64,000 nt of DNA from Chryseobacterium scophthalmum (GTDB lineage: Bacteria > Bacteroidota > Bacteroidia > Flavobacteriales > Weeksellaceae): contig NZ_FSRQ01000001.1 of NCBI RefSeq assembly GCF_900143185.1, positions 1,674,001 through 1,738,000 on the forward strand, in the 5' to 3' direction. This document shows, piece after piece, positions 19,515 through 29,344 of this stretch (within the stretch, counting starts at the first letter, position 1; each line of letters begins with the position of its first letter). Made by a program: the position numbers and the translations under genes. The notes beneath the pieces are model-generated. The model had not been told where the DNA came from. It did no database searches and saw only the letters and a program-made list of their open reading frames with translations.

Positions 19515-21941
19515 ATGCTACGAATAATTCTATTTATTTTTGTTTGGCTGATGTCTCTTTTCAGCCTTAAAATCTCGGCACAAACTATTGCTTCTCAAAG
19601 TCATTCTCTCTCAGGAAGTATCGATTCAGGCAAAGTAAATCAGGTTGAAATTAATTTATTCAATTCTGAGAACAAACTGGTAAAAACAGAAATTGCAGAT
19701 CAAAACGGAAAATTTACTTTCAATGATCTTATCGATGGAAACTATATTGTACAGATCAACAAAAGCGGTTCTGAAGCGTATAAATCTGACCTAATTTCGG
19801 TAAAAGAAAACACCAACCTTCCCATTATTCATTTAAACGAAAAAACGATTGAAGCCGTTACGATTACCAAAGCAAAACCTTATATCGAGCGACAAGACGG
19901 GAAAATGATCCTGAACGTAGAAAACAGCATCGCAGCAACAGGAACTTCCGCTTTTGAAGTGCTGGAAAAAGCTCCAGGCGTAAATATTGACGGAAGCGAC
20001 AACATCAGTCTGCGTGGAAAAGGAAATCTTCTCATTCAGATCGACGGTAAAAATACTCCGATGACCGGAACTGATCTTGCCAATTATCTTCGAGGAATTC
20101 CCTCTTCGAGCGTAGAAAAAGTAGAATTTATTACCAATCCATCAGCAAAATACGACGCTGCGGGAACTTCAATCATCAATATTAAGCTTAAAAAAGATCA
20201 GCGAAAAGGTACGAACGGAAGTCTTTCCACTTCTTTGGGAACCGGAAAATATATTAAAAACAATAATAATTTCAGCATCAATCACCGCAATAAAAAAGTG
20301 AATATTTTTGCGAATTATGGTTTTGCCTATAGAGAATTTTACAATCATCTGGTTTTAGACAGAAACTTTTACAATGACAGCGGAAACTTTGAAAAAGCTT
20401 ATCTGCAGGATAATTATTTGAAATTTAATTTCAGAAATCATATCGCAAAAGCCGGAATGGATTATTATCTGAATGATAAAAACATCATTGGTTTTTCGGC
20501 TGGTTTTGTAAGCAACAGGTTTGATCCGAGAGGTGATAATTCGAGTTTGGTTTTAGGCAGTAATCAACTTCCAGAAAGTACTTTCACCTCACAAAACAGA
20601 TCAAAAGATCACTGGAAAAATATTTCTTTTAACCTTAATCATAAATATAAGATTGATTCTTTGGGTTCTGAACTGACCACCGATTTCGATTATATCAATT
20701 ATTCAAATACTTCGCTCCAGAATTTTGATACGAGAAACTACGCCATCAACGGAAATCTTAATAGTTTTGATATTTTAAAAGGTGACATCAACGGAGCTCT
20801 GAATATTTATTCTTTAAAATCTGATCTATCTAAAAGCTTAAAAAACAACTGGAAAATAGAAACCGGAATTAAAACCAGCTTTGTAAAAGCAGATAACGAT
20901 ATGCAGTTTTTTGATGCTACTTCGGGAGTTTCAATTATTGATCAGAACAAGACCAATCATTTTATTTACGAAGAAAACATCAATGCTTTATATGGAAATG
21001 TTTCTAAAAAATGGGATAAATTCAGTGCAATATTTGGCTTAAGAGCAGAAAATACCAACGTTACCGGAAATCAGATAACAACCAATCAGGTTAACAAAAA
21101 GAATTATACCCAATTATTTCCTAGTGCTGTTTTTTCTTATGATTTGAGTGAAAAAAATAACATTGAACTGAATTTCAGCCGAAGAATTACAAGACCAAGC
21201 TACAATCAGTTGAATCCTTTTAAATTTTATCTCGATCCAACAACTTACAAAGCCGGAAATCCTGATCTGAACCCACAAACAACAATGAATTATGAATTGA
21301 CGTACAGCTTACAAAACAAATATTTTGCAACATTTAGTTATAGCAAAACGTCTGATAATATCACCGATGTTCTGAAACCAACTGTAGAAAACGGCAATAT
21401 TGTGGTGGTGCAGACCAATGATAATTTAAGTTCGGCATCTTATTTAGGATTGTACCTTATTGCACCTATAAAAGTGACAAAATGGTGGGATATGAACAAC
21501 AGCGCCAATTTCTATTACGGAAGCTACACCGGAAATATTGCTGAAACCTATATTAAAAATCAGGGAAATTTTACTTTCAATGTCAACAGCATCAACTCTT
21601 TTAAGCTTGGAAACGGCTTTACAGCCGAGCTTACAGGAAATTACAGAGCAAGAGAAGTTTATGCTTATATGGATCTGAAACCGAACTGGTATCTTAATAT
21701 CGGTGCTCAGAAGAAATTTAAAAACAACAGTACTCTGAAGTTTTCATTTAACGATATTTTCTTCACCAGCAATCCTGAAGCAAGAAATGTCTACTCCAAT
21801 TACATCGAAAATTTTGTGGTTCGCCGAGAAACCCGTGTTGCAACACTTTCTTATACCTACAATTTTGGTTCATCCAAAAACGGACAGCCAAGAAAAACCG
21901 GTGGTGCAGATGATTTGAAGCAGAGAATTGGGAATGGGTAA
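19515..21941 (+). CDS. TonB-dependent receptor-like outer-membrane beta-barrel protein
   Basis: The 808-residue protein has a signal peptide (ends near ISAQ, residue 23). A carboxypeptidase-regulatory-like Ig domain follows at about 30-105 (QNGKFTFNDLIDGNYIVQI), then a TonB plug at about 115-225 (LEKAPGVNIDGSDNISLRG, then IDGKNTPM) and a large barrel ending in a short tail. The barrel matches the OMP_b-brl_3 type. This group is shorter than SusC and is not paired with a SusD. It sits in a two-gene operon behind a MarR regulator. The substrate cannot be inferred; small hydrophobic or metal-chelating compounds are typical for MarR control. Confidence 0.9.
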   Translation: MLRIILFIFVWLMSLFSLKISAQTIASQSHSLSGSIDSGKVNQVEINLFNSENKLVKTEIADQNGKFTFNDLIDGNYIVQINKSGSEAYKSDLISVKENTNLPIIHLNEKTIEAVTITKAKPYIERQDGKMILNVENSIAATGTSAFEVLEKAPGVNIDGSDNISLRGKGNLLIQIDGKNTPMTGTDLANYLRGIPSSSVEKVEFITNPSAKYDAAGTSIINIKLKKDQRKGTNGSLSTSLGTGKYIKNNNNFSINHRNKKVNIFANYGFAYREFYNHLVLDRNFYNDSGNFEKAYLQDNYLKFNFRNHIAKAGMDYYLNDKNIIGFSAGFVSNRFDPRGDNSSLVLGSNQLPESTFTSQNRSKDHWKNISFNLNHKYKIDSLGSELTTDFDYINYSNTSLQNFDTRNYAINGNLNSFDILKGDINGALNIYSLKSDLSKSLKNNWKIETGIKTSFVKADNDMQFFDATSGVSIIDQNKTNHFIYEENINALYGNVSKKWDKFSAIFGLRAENTNVTGNQITTNQVNKKNYTQLFPSAVFSYDLSEKNNIELNFSRRITRPSYNQLNPFKFYLDPTTYKAGNPDLNPQTTMNYELTYSLQNKYFATFSYSKTSDNITDVLKPTVENGNIVVVQTNDNLSSASYLGLYLIAPIKVTKWWDMNNSANFYYGSYTGNIAETYIKNQGNFTFNVNSINSFKLGNGFTAELTGNYRAREVYAYMDLKPNWYLNIGAQKKFKNNSTLKFSFNDIFFTSNPEARNVYSNYIENFVVRRETRVATLSYTYNFGSSKNGQPRKTGGADDLKQRIGNG

Positions 21942-21963
21942 ATTATTGTGAGAAAATAATAAC

Positions 21964-21998
21964 TGTCATTGCGAGGAACGAAGTGACGAAGCAATCTC
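21964..21998 (+). repeat. Dispersed REP-like repeat, left copy
   Basis: The 35-bp element starts TGTCATTGCGAGGAACGAAG and ends GAAGCAATCTC. A near-identical copy in the opposite orientation is at 26861-26894, and a diverged relative is at 57148-57184. The two close copies bracket the Septu-like genes, the 25465-26202 gene and the 21-bp array. Confidence 0.85.
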
Positions 21999-22054
21999 TA
22001 ATTTTCAAACCTTCTCTTTGTTATTACGCAGGAATCAAAATTGTTTAATTATAA

Positions 22055-22102
22055 GGTTACGGTTTTCCGTAATCTTTTTTTTATGTAGAAATCATATATT
22101 TG
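22055..22102 (+). promoter_or_regulatory. Hairpin–T-run–TATATTTG module, copy 2
   Basis: GGTTACGG-TTTT-CCGTAATC (22055-22074) is followed by eight T and ATG (22083), then TATATTTG at 22095-22102, 15 bases before the ATPase start codon. Hairpin stem, T-run, ATG and box match copy 1 at 13831-13877, and the ATG-to-box distance is 12 bases in both. Confidence 0.65.
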
Positions 22103-22117
22103 GAAAAAACAAAAACC

Positions 22118-24370
22118 ATGAGTTTCAAATTACTTGCTATAAGACCCCTCGATAGCTGCAATACAATTTTTTTAAAAAACCTAATTCCAAATCAAACTTA
22201 TCAATTTTACAATGATTACATTTTTCATTATGAGGATAATGATCAGACTAAAGATGTTATCAATATTGAAAAGTTAAAACAAACTGTTCCTGAAAATCTT
22301 TATAATCAAGGAAAAACAGAAATTAATATTTCAGCAATAGTTGGTAAAAATGGTAGTGGAAAGAGCAGTATTGTAGATCTACTTTATGCTTCTTTTTATA
22401 ATCTTGCAGTTTCCGAAGGAATTATTAAAATCATAGATTTTTCTGATGTAGCTATAGATTTAGAGGATCAATACTTCAATTTAAAAGATTACAAAACTCC
22501 TTTTAAAAATGAAAGTGATTACAATTTTTACAAAAAAGAAAAAATAAATTACTTTGATAAAATACATAATAAGGCTGTAGAAGATAATGATCAAGAATTA
22601 ATTAAATCTTTGGCAAAATGGAAATATGTTTTTGATACTAATATTTTATATTATATAGAGAATCTGTATTTAGAAATCTATTTTGAAATTAATGATGTTT
22701 ATTTCTTAATTAAAAAGAAAGACAAGAGCGAAGACTTCAAGTTTGATTTCTTTGAATTTAAAGAAAATAAATTTAATAATGTTCTTTTTAAAGATCTAAA
22801 ACATAATGAGGACCAGGAATATCTAAATGGAGAAATAAAAACTATTTCAAAACTCTTTTATAATCTTATTGTAAACTATTCCCTTTATGGTTTAAATTCG
22901 GAAGAAGTTGGGGATTGGATAGAACGACTTTTTCATAAAAATGACGGTTATCAAACTCCTATCGTTATAAATCCTTATCGTGAACATGGAAAAATAGATA
23001 TAAATAGTGAAAATAATTTGGTAAGAGATAGATTAATGGCAAATACTTTAATTAATGAAAGTTTACGGCAACTTACCCCAAACGCATATATTACCGATTT
23101 AATGATTTCAATCAATGAACAGGAAATAGATAATAAGCTTTTCTCAGATATTGAAGTTGAAACTAAGTTCATAGACTCACTAATTGATTTCTTCAATGCA
23201 AATGAGAATTTAGTAGATCAAAAAAAAATAAAAAAATCTACATTTTCAATAAATGAACTAGATAGTGCTTGTATCAATTATATTTTTAGAAAACTAAGAA
23301 AAATTATCCGCAACTATATTATTTATTCAGATTATGGAATTATTGAAAATGAATTTAAAATACGTGGTGAAAATATTGACATTATAACCACTCTTTTAAA
23401 CAAGCTTTCTACTGATAATAGTCATATCACATATAAAATAAGACAAGCAATAAATTTTATTGTTATCAATAAAATAGAAGGTAGTGATATGATATATAAT
23501 TATTTTAATAAAGATAATCTTAAAGAAGATCAAAAGAGCTTTATATTTTCTGATTATTCTAAAATAATCAACAATAGAGCAGATAAATATTCAATAGATG
23601 TTATTAGTTTACTTCCACCATCAATTTTTGAAATTGATTTTATATTTAATGATGATGTAGGTAATAAATTTTCAATGTTAAGTTCAGGAGAAAAGCAACA
23701 AATATTTGGAACAAATTCAATTCTATATCATTTAATCAATCTAAATTCTACTTTTAATAATAAGTTTGAATACAAATACCCATATATAAACTTAATTCTT
23801 GATGAGATAGAATTATACGCACATCCAGAAATGCAACGCCAATACATTAATAATCTTTTGAATGGAATCAATAAATTACATATTCCAAATATTGAAGCAA
23901 TAAATATTCTTTTCGTAACCCATTCTCCCTTTATTTTATCTGATATCCCAAAACAAAATATTTTGTTTTTGAAAACAGAAGTAAAAGAAAGAAATGGTAA
24001 AAAAACTCAATTATCAGTTCCACAACCTTTTGAAAATAAGAACTCTTTTGGCGCAAATATTACAGATTTGTTAGCTGATAGTTTTTTCATTAATGATGGT
24101 TTAATGGGCGATTATGCCAAGAGTAAAATTGAAGCAACTATAAAGTGGATAAATCTTGAAAGACTTAAGAAAGATAATAAATCTCAAAATCCTTATAATT
24201 TAAATAATAGAGATTTTTCCTATCATAAACAAATTATCGAAATAATAGACGAACCTGTTTTAAGAATGAAATTAGCCGAAATGATTGATGAATTAAAAGA
24301 TAACAAAGATTTTCAAAAAGAATTAGCTCAAAAAGAAATAGATTATTTAAAAATTAAATTTAATTTATAA
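22118..24370 (+). CDS. Septu-like AAA ATPase (PtuA-type)
   Basis: This is a 750-residue OLD/SMC-like AAA ATPase. Walker A is [10 protein letters not shown] (about residues 75-84), an ABC-type signature is [11 protein letters not shown] (about 520), Walker B with a D-E pair is [17 protein letters not shown] (about 556-572), and a switch histidine lies in [13 protein letters not shown] (about 600). In the middle is a long insert with acidic and asparagine-rich coil. Its stop codon overlaps the start of an HNH nuclease gene by one base (TAATG), which is the PtuA-PtuB layout of Septu phage defence. The longest frame begins at TTG 22100, but ATG 22118 follows a TATATTTG promoter box and starts the conserved region. 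The gene is strongly AT-rich. Confidence 0.88.
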   Translation: MSFKLLAIRPLDSCNTIFLKNLIPNQTYQFYNDYIFHYEDNDQTKDVINIEKLKQTVPENLYNQGKTEINISAIVGKNGSGKSSIVDLLYASFYNLAVSEGIIKIIDFSDVAIDLEDQYFNLKDYKTPFKNESDYNFYKKEKINYFDKIHNKAVEDNDQELIKSLAKWKYVFDTNILYYIENLYLEIYFEINDVYFLIKKKDKSEDFKFDFFEFKENKFNNVLFKDLKHNEDQEYLNGEIKTISKLFYNLIVNYSLYGLNSEEVGDWIERLFHKNDGYQTPIVINPYREHGKIDINSENNLVRDRLMANTLINESLRQLTPNAYITDLMISINEQEIDNKLFSDIEVETKFIDSLIDFFNANENLVDQKKIKKSTFSINELDSACINYIFRKLRKIIRNYIIYSDYGIIENEFKIRGENIDIITTLLNKLSTDNSHITYKIRQAINFIVINKIEGSDMIYNYFNKDNLKEDQKSFIFSDYSKIINNRADKYSIDVISLLPPSIFEIDFIFNDDVGNKFSMLSSGEKQQIFGTNSILYHLINLNSTFNNKFEYKYPYINLILDEIELYAHPEMQRQYINNLLNGINKLHIPNIEAINILFVTHSPFILSDIPKQNILFLKTEVKERNGKKTQLSVPQPFENKNSFGANITDLLADSFFINDGLMGDYAKSKIEATIKWINLERLKKDNKSQNPYNLNNRDFSYHKQIIEIIDEPVLRMKLAEMIDELKDNKDFQKELAQKEIDYLKIKFNL

Positions 24371-25266
24371 TGCTTAAAATTAATCCCTCAGAAGAAGCAA
24401 TTAGTTTTCATTTTAATTATGTAAGCAAAAGATTTAATGAAATTATTGATCAAAAATTTATTACACGAGATAATAACAAAGTATATTTACCTAATTGTTT
24501 TCTTAAATTTCTAAGCCACTATAGTGAAGAAATCATATCTGGTAAACCTAAAGTATTACTTCAGATCCATAACGAGTTTTCAAAATTATACTTATCAAAA
24601 TCAGAAAAGAGTAATATTAAAAGTTTTTTTATACAAACAGGTTATTTAAATTTTAACAATAAAGAATTTCTTGAAAAATTAGGAATTGATACTTGCATTT
24701 ACTGCAACAGAAACTATACCACACAAATAACGAAAGAACGAGCAAGAGCAGAATTAGATCATTGGTTTCCAAAGTTCGAATTTTACATTTTAGCATTGAG
24801 CTTCTACAATTTGATACCTAGTTGTCATTCTTGTAATCACTTAAAGCACAATAACTCACCTGATGGAGGATGGCAAAAGGCTTTAGACAATATTCAGCAT
24901 CCTTATTTAGGAGATAAGGAAAGTGCATTTATTTTTAGTTATTTTTATGAAACATTAAATACTTATATAGCAATTACAAAAACTGAATGTACCAAAACTA
25001 AAAATACAATTAAATTTAACAAAACTGACGAGATTTATAGAACTCAATCGGGTAGAGAATTAAAAGACTTACTTGATTTACGATATAAGTATTCAAAAAA
25101 CTACTTAAATATTTTGTTAAATAAAACTTTTAATGAATTCTCTATGTCCAAAGAGGAAGCATACAGAATGGTATTTGGTATAGAAATCAATGAAGAAGAT
25201 TATCATAAAAGACCTTTTTCTAAATTTAAAAAAGATATTATAGACGAACTTTTAAGAAGTAAGTAA
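24370..25266 (+). CDS. HNH endonuclease, PtuB-type partner
   Basis: The 298-residue protein has a zinc-finger HNH nuclease core. CIYCNRNY (about residues 109-116) and SCHSCN (about 155-160) provide the cysteines, and ELDHWFPK (about 129-136) gives the catalytic DH. NLIPSCHSCNHLKHNN completes the ββα-metal fold. This layout is that of PtuB, the effector nuclease of Septu systems, which cuts DNA when the ATPase partner senses phage. It overlaps the ATPase gene by one base and ends the operon. A good terminator lies 66 bases after the stop. Confidence 0.88.
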   Translation: MLKINPSEEAISFHFNYVSKRFNEIIDQKFITRDNNKVYLPNCFLKFLSHYSEEIISGKPKVLLQIHNEFSKLYLSKSEKSNIKSFFIQTGYLNFNNKEFLEKLGIDTCIYCNRNYTTQITKERARAELDHWFPKFEFYILALSFYNLIPSCHSCNHLKHNNSPDGGWQKALDNIQHPYLGDKESAFIFSYFYETLNTYIAITKTECTKTKNTIKFNKTDEIYRTQSGRELKDLLDLRYKYSKNYLNILLNKTFNEFSMSKEEAYRMVFGIEINEEDYHKRPFSKFKKDIIDELLRSK

Positions 25267-25331
25267 AAACCGAAAGCACAGATTTACACTCCAAACTCGA
25301 CACTACCCCAAACTACCCCCAACAATCCCCA

Positions 25332-25358
25332 AAAACCCTAACCTCTCGCTAGGGTTTT
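25332..25358. terminator. Terminator after the Septu-like operon
   Basis: AAAACCCTA (25332-25340) and TAGGGTTTT (25350-25358) form a perfect 9-bp stem with a nine-base loop. Confidence 0.8.
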
Positions 25359-25464
25359 CTATCCTCAGACTTAACATAATCCCCTCATCCTCAAAATATT
25401 TCATCCAAAAAACTCACTTCAATTCAAAATAATTTTTAAATTTGAATAAACAATTTAAACACAA

Positions 25465-26202
25465 ATGATTATGCCTTCAACATCTGAAGTAGGGCACGCC
25501 CGCAATGTGGCTAACCTACAAAAACTTTCACAGCAAGTTTCCGTTTATACGCTTTACAATCCACCGGTACCCAATCTTACGGTTGCTGATCTTCAGGGAT
25601 TGTACGCTACAGCTAATGCAAAATTGGTCGAGGTAGAAGACAAACGAAATGCCAACAAAAACGCTATCGCACTGCGCCAGACCGCTTTCGAAAACCTAAA
25701 GCCTATCCTCACCAGAATTATCAATCGCTTAGAAATTTTGGGATTAATGACTGGAACATTAGATCAGGCAAAATCCTTAAACCGCTCTATTCAAAGTAGT
25801 CGTAAGAAAAGATCAGTTTCTGCAAAAACTGACGACGAACAACCATCAACCCACAACTCAATTTCTAACTCCCGACAGTCATTCACCCAGCAAGCAGAAA
25901 ATTTCGGGATCCTTTTGCAGCTATTGGCAACCATTCCCAATTACGATCCGGATGAAGACGAATTGAAATTAACCACTCTCAGCAGTTACAAAGATTCATT
26001 GATCAACGCTACCCAATTCGTAGACCAAACCGAAGCCGAGCTCAACATCAAGCTCATCGAAAGAGACCAGATCTTATACGCAGAAGAAACAGGGCTCTAC
26101 TCCATCGCTCAAAACGTAAAAAAATACGTCAAAAGCCTTTACGGAGCCACTTCACCCGAATATGCAACGATTTCCCCCATTACATTTAAGAAGCAAAAAT
26201 AA
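25465..26202 (+). CDS. Bacteroidota protein of unknown function, mostly helical
   Basis: I do not recognise a functional family. The 245-residue product starts MIMPSTSEVGHARNVANLQK and is predicted to be almost wholly helical and cytoplasmic. Two helical halves are separated by a low-complexity serine/asparagine-rich linker (about residues 110-145). Some features repeat between the halves (LYATANAKLVEVEDKRN against INATQFVDQTEAELNIK), which suggests internal duplication. It has higher G+C than the Septu genes before it. The second methionine (25471) is an equally good start. It stands alone, between a terminator and a repeat-rich gap. Confidence 0.8.
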   Translation: MIMPSTSEVGHARNVANLQKLSQQVSVYTLYNPPVPNLTVADLQGLYATANAKLVEVEDKRNANKNAIALRQTAFENLKPILTRIINRLEILGLMTGTLDQAKSLNRSIQSSRKKRSVSAKTDDEQPSTHNSISNSRQSFTQQAENFGILLQLLATIPNYDPDEDELKLTTLSSYKDSLINATQFVDQTEAELNIKLIERDQILYAEETGLYSIAQNVKKYVKSLYGATSPEYATISPITFKKQK

Positions 26203-26426
26203 TATTTACTTCTTCTAAAGCGATATAAGAATAAGATCATCAACAATAAGGATAAGAATATCCGTAATTGTTAAGAAGTCAATAGGTAACAGCTTGTTTA
26301 CCATTTCATAGGGATTTAAACTACCCTGTTTTTAGTGTATTGAGATTCTTACAGAATGACAACACGACTGCTGGATTCAGCGCTAGGATTAAAAACGGAG
26401 ATCCATTTCAATATTCTTTCCATCTA

Positions 26427-26615
26427 AAGTTACATTCTTACGATGTAACTTTATTTTTTTGCAATATCATTTTATATTGGCACGATTTGACTTTATATTT
26501 TAGTGATATTGGTTTATATTTTTGCATCATCAAGTTATATTCTTTCGTCTGTAATTTATATTCTTCCGTCTGCGAGTTATATTTTTACGTCTGCAAACTA
26601 TATTCTTGCTTTATG
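26427..26615. repeat. Array of nine 21-bp tandem repeats
   Basis: Nine consecutive 21-base units run without interruption, each with a core TTATATT near its start. The last complete units share TTATATTCTTNCGTCTG. The rightmost units are most alike and the left ones decayed, as in a growing or decaying minisatellite. Read through, one frame gives a heptad LYxxxxx repeat, but that ORF has only a TTG start. There are no spacers, so it is not a CRISPR array. The remainder of 26203-26949 holds no gene, only the palindromic elements listed separately. Confidence 0.85.
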
Positions 26616-26682
26616 AAATACTATTGATATAATATAAAATACCATTCTTGCCTCTAAAAAAATTTATCCGACATGCCTTAAT

Positions 26683-26752
26683 GCTCCGGAGGAGCAATAT
26701 CTGTGTAGAAAAATAAATCACGAAGTAGCAGAACTCCGTAGGAGTTCTATCT
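26683..26752 (+). repeat. Composite palindromic element, copy 2
   Basis: Hairpin A is GCTCC-GGA-GGAGC (26683-26695), followed by AATATCTGTGTAGAAA. Hairpin B is GAACTCC-GTA-GGAGTTC (26731-26747), followed by TATCT. The start-to-start spacing of 48 bp and both tails match copy 1 at 6095-6166, while the stem bases vary with pairing kept. Confidence 0.8.
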
Positions 26753-26860
26753 CAATTCCATAAATATTATTATTACTTGCAAGTGCTTAACGCTCGCCCA
26801 AGCTAGATCAGTTATTGATAGCAACAATGCAATCATATATAAGATTACATTATCAAGTTT

Positions 26861-26894
26861 AGATTGCTTCGTCACTTCGTTCCTCCCAATGACA
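26861..26894 (-). repeat. Dispersed REP-like repeat, right (inverted) copy
   Basis: This reads as the reverse complement of the element at 21964-21998, with two substitutions. It starts AGATTGCTTCGTCACTTCGT and ends AATGACA. It lies just outside the terminator of pnp. Confidence 0.85.
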
Positions 26895-26900
26895 TAAAAC

Positions 26901-26927
26901 AAAACCACCGAAAAATTCGGTGGTTTT
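26901..26927. terminator. pnp terminator
   Basis: AAAACCACCGAA and TTCGGTGGTTTT form a perfect 12-bp stem with a three-base loop, 22 bases beyond the pnp stop (minus strand). Confidence 0.9.
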
Positions 26928-26949
26928 AATATAATCGATTATAATAATC

Positions 26950-29211
26950 TTAAGCTTCGTTCAAAGGCTTGTGCTCTCCCGGTTGGTCTCTTCCTTCTGG
27001 GTTTACTTTTCCTTCCGGTCTTGCAGGTCTTTCAGGTCTGTTGTGTCCTTCTGGTCTTCCCTGTCCTTCTTCTCTTGGTTTTTGTTCAGGTCTTGGTGGT
27101 CTTGGCAACAAAACTTTTCTAGAAAGTTTCATTTTCTTACGGTCATCGTAACCCATAAATTTCACCTCAACTTCATCACCTTCTTTGTAAGGAACTTTAT
27201 CAAGACGAGCCCATTCGATTTCAGAGATGTGAAGTAATCCTTCAGTTCCTTTAGCAATCGCTACGAAAGCTCCAAAATCCATTACTTTCACTACTTTACC
27301 TTGATAAACTTCACCTACAACAGGTACAAAAGTAATTTCGTTGATTCTTGCAATTGCCTCGTTGATTTTCTCTCTGCTAACACCAGAAATTTCGATTCTT
27401 CCGATCTCGCCAACTTCTTCAATTGCAATAACAGTGTCGGTATCTTTCTGCATTTGCTGAATGATTTTTCCACCAGGTCCGATTACAGCACCGATGAAAT
27501 CTTTAGAGATTTCCATCATTACCATTTTAGGAGCGTGAGGTTTCACGTCTTCTCTTGGTGCAGAAATAGTTTCATTTAATTTATCAAGGATATGAAGTCT
27601 TCCGTTTCTAGCCTGTAGAAGCGCTTTCTCCATAATATCCATAGAAAGTCCCTGAATTTTGATATCCATCTGACAAGCAGTGATTCCGTCTGCAGTTCCT
27701 GTTACTTTAAAGTCCATATCACCTAAGTGATCTTCGTCTCCTAAGATATCAGAAAGTACAGTGAATTTTCCAGTTTTTACGTCAGTTACCAATCCCATTG
27801 CAATACCAGAAACTGGTTTTGTAATTTGAATACCTGCATCCATCAAAGCCAAGGTTCCTGCACAAACAGTTGCCATAGAAGACGAACCGTTTGATTCTAA
27901 AATATCAGAAACGATACGGATAGTGTAAGGGTTTTCTTCAGGGATCATATTTGCCAAAGCTCTTTGAGCTAAGTTTCCGTGACCAACTTCTCTTCTTGAA
28001 GTTCCTCTTAAAGGACGAGCCTCACCAGTTGAGAATGGAGGGAAGTTATAATGTAAGAAGAATCTTTCGTCATAATTTACCATTACGCTGTCTACCATGT
28101 TCGCATCTTTTACCGAACCTAAAGTTACAGCTGTTAAAGATTGAGTTTCACCTCTTGTGAAAATTGCAGAACCGTGTGCTCCAGGTAAATAATCGATTTC
28201 AGACCAGATTGGACGGATTGTTTCAGGATCACGACCATCAAGACGGATTTTGTCATTGATAATCATCTGACGCATCGCCTCTTTTTCTACATCGTGGTAG
28301 TATACTTTTGCGAAAGGAGTTACTCTTTCTAATTCTTCAGCGTCTTCTACATACTGAGCTAAGAATTCAGCTAAAACAGCTTTGAATTTCTCACCTCTTT
28401 CTTCTTTGCTAGAAGGAGTTTTTGCTACTTCGTATACTTTATCATAAGTTTCTTTCCACACTTTTTCACGAATTGCTTCATCGTGATTTTCGTGGCTGTA
28501 TTCTCTTTTAGGGAATGATCTACCTACTTTTTCAGCTAATCTTTCCTGAGCTTCAACTTGTTTTTTAATTTCAACATGAGCGAAGTTAATTGCTTCAAGC
28601 ATTTCTGCTTCAGAAATTTCTTTCATCTCACCTTCTACCATTACGATAGAATCTTTAGTTGCTCCAACCATGATATCAAGGTCAGCCAATTTAAGATCTT
28701 CGAATTTAGGGTTGATAGAAAGTTCTCCGTTGATCCTTACTACTCTTACTTCAGACATTGGCCCGTTGAAAGGAATATCTGTAATAGCGATCGCTGCAGA
28801 AGCTGCAAGACCTGCTAAATCATCAGGAATAGATTCTCCGTCATAAGAAATCAATGAAATCATTACCTGAACTTCTGCGTGGAAATCTTCCGGGAATAAT
28901 GGTCTAAGAACTCTGTCTACCAAACGCATCTTCAGGATTTCCTGATCTGAAGGTCTAGCTTCTCTTCTGAAAAAGTTTCCAGGGATTTTTCCACCAGCGT
29001 AGAATTTTTCTCTGTAATCAACTGTTAATGGTAGGAAATCTACACCGTCTTTAGCTTCTTTGCTTGCTACTACGGTTGCTAAAAGCATTGTTCCGCCCAT
29101 TTTTACTACTACAGATCCGTCAGCTTGTTTTGCCAGTTTCCCTGTTTCTAATGTGATTTCTCTGCCGTCTGCAAGAGTAATCAACTCTGTAATTGCTTGA
29201 GGTATACTCAT
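26950..29211 (-). CDS. pnp: Polyribonucleotide nucleotidyltransferase (PNPase)
   Basis: PNPase degrades RNA from the 3' end by phosphorolysis and is part of general RNA turnover. The 753-residue protein has two RNase PH domains (about 1-215 and 320-545), a KH domain ([20 protein letters not shown], about 560-580) and an S1 domain ([20 protein letters not shown], about 632-651). The [14 protein letters not shown] and [13 protein letters not shown] motifs are intact. A C-terminal tail of about 45 residues is rich in R-P-E-G repeats ([16 protein letters not shown]). The longest frame starts 11 codons upstream; ATG 29211 is preferred because the conserved N-terminus starts there. rpsO, its usual neighbour, is 4.5 kb away. 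Confidence 0.96.
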   Translation of the reverse strand: MSIPQAITELITLADGREITLETGKLAKQADGSVVVKMGGTMLLATVVASKEAKDGVDFLPLTVDYREKFYAGGKIPGNFFRREARPSDQEILKMRLVDRVLRPLFPEDFHAEVQVMISLISYDGESIPDDLAGLAASAAIAITDIPFNGPMSEVRVVRINGELSINPKFEDLKLADLDIMVGATKDSIVMVEGEMKEISEAEMLEAINFAHVEIKKQVEAQERLAEKVGRSFPKREYSHENHDEAIREKVWKETYDKVYEVAKTPSSKEERGEKFKAVLAEFLAQYVEDAEELERVTPFAKVYYHDVEKEAMRQMIINDKIRLDGRDPETIRPIWSEIDYLPGAHGSAIFTRGETQSLTAVTLGSVKDANMVDSVMVNYDERFFLHYNFPPFSTGEARPLRGTSRREVGHGNLAQRALANMIPEENPYTIRIVSDILESNGSSSMATVCAGTLALMDAGIQITKPVSGIAMGLVTDVKTGKFTVLSDILGDEDHLGDMDFKVTGTADGITACQMDIKIQGLSMDIMEKALLQARNGRLHILDKLNETISAPREDVKPHAPKMVMMEISKDFIGAVIGPGGKIIQQMQKDTDTVIAIEEVGEIGRIEISGVSREKINEAIARINEITFVPVVGEVYQGKVVKVMDFGAFVAIAKGTEGLLHISEIEWARLDKVPYKEGDEVEVKFMGYDDRKKMKLSRKVLLPRPPRPEQKPREEGQGRPEGHNRPERPARPEGKVNPEGRDQPGEHKPLNEA

Positions 29212-29277
29212 AAATTGTTTTGTGTTGCGCTCCGTATTGAGCACTTTAATTATTGATATTTTCGTCTAAATGTGATG

Positions 29278-29285
29278 CAAATTTA
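29278..29285 (-). promoter_or_regulatory. Candidate -7 box of pnp
   Basis: Read on the minus strand this is TAAATTTG, a full TAnnTTTG match, about 65 bases upstream of the chosen pnp start. No clear TTTG element lies 19 bases further upstream. Confidence 0.45.
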
Positions 29286-29344
29286 GTGTTTTTGTTTTAA
29301 ATAGAATGGCGAAACTTATCAGGGCTAAATTTCAAACGTTCCAT

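Noticed and set aside
26427-26615. CRISPR array
   Set aside because: The units are contiguous without spacers and there are no cas genes.
26340-26627. ORF of 95 codons with nine LYxxxxx heptads
   Set aside because: It has only a TTG start, no homology that I recognise, and its open frame follows from the 21-bp repeat period. I list the DNA array instead.
27301-28818. Long antisense frames within pnp
   Set aside because: They are shadows of the highly biased pnp reading frame and have no family features.
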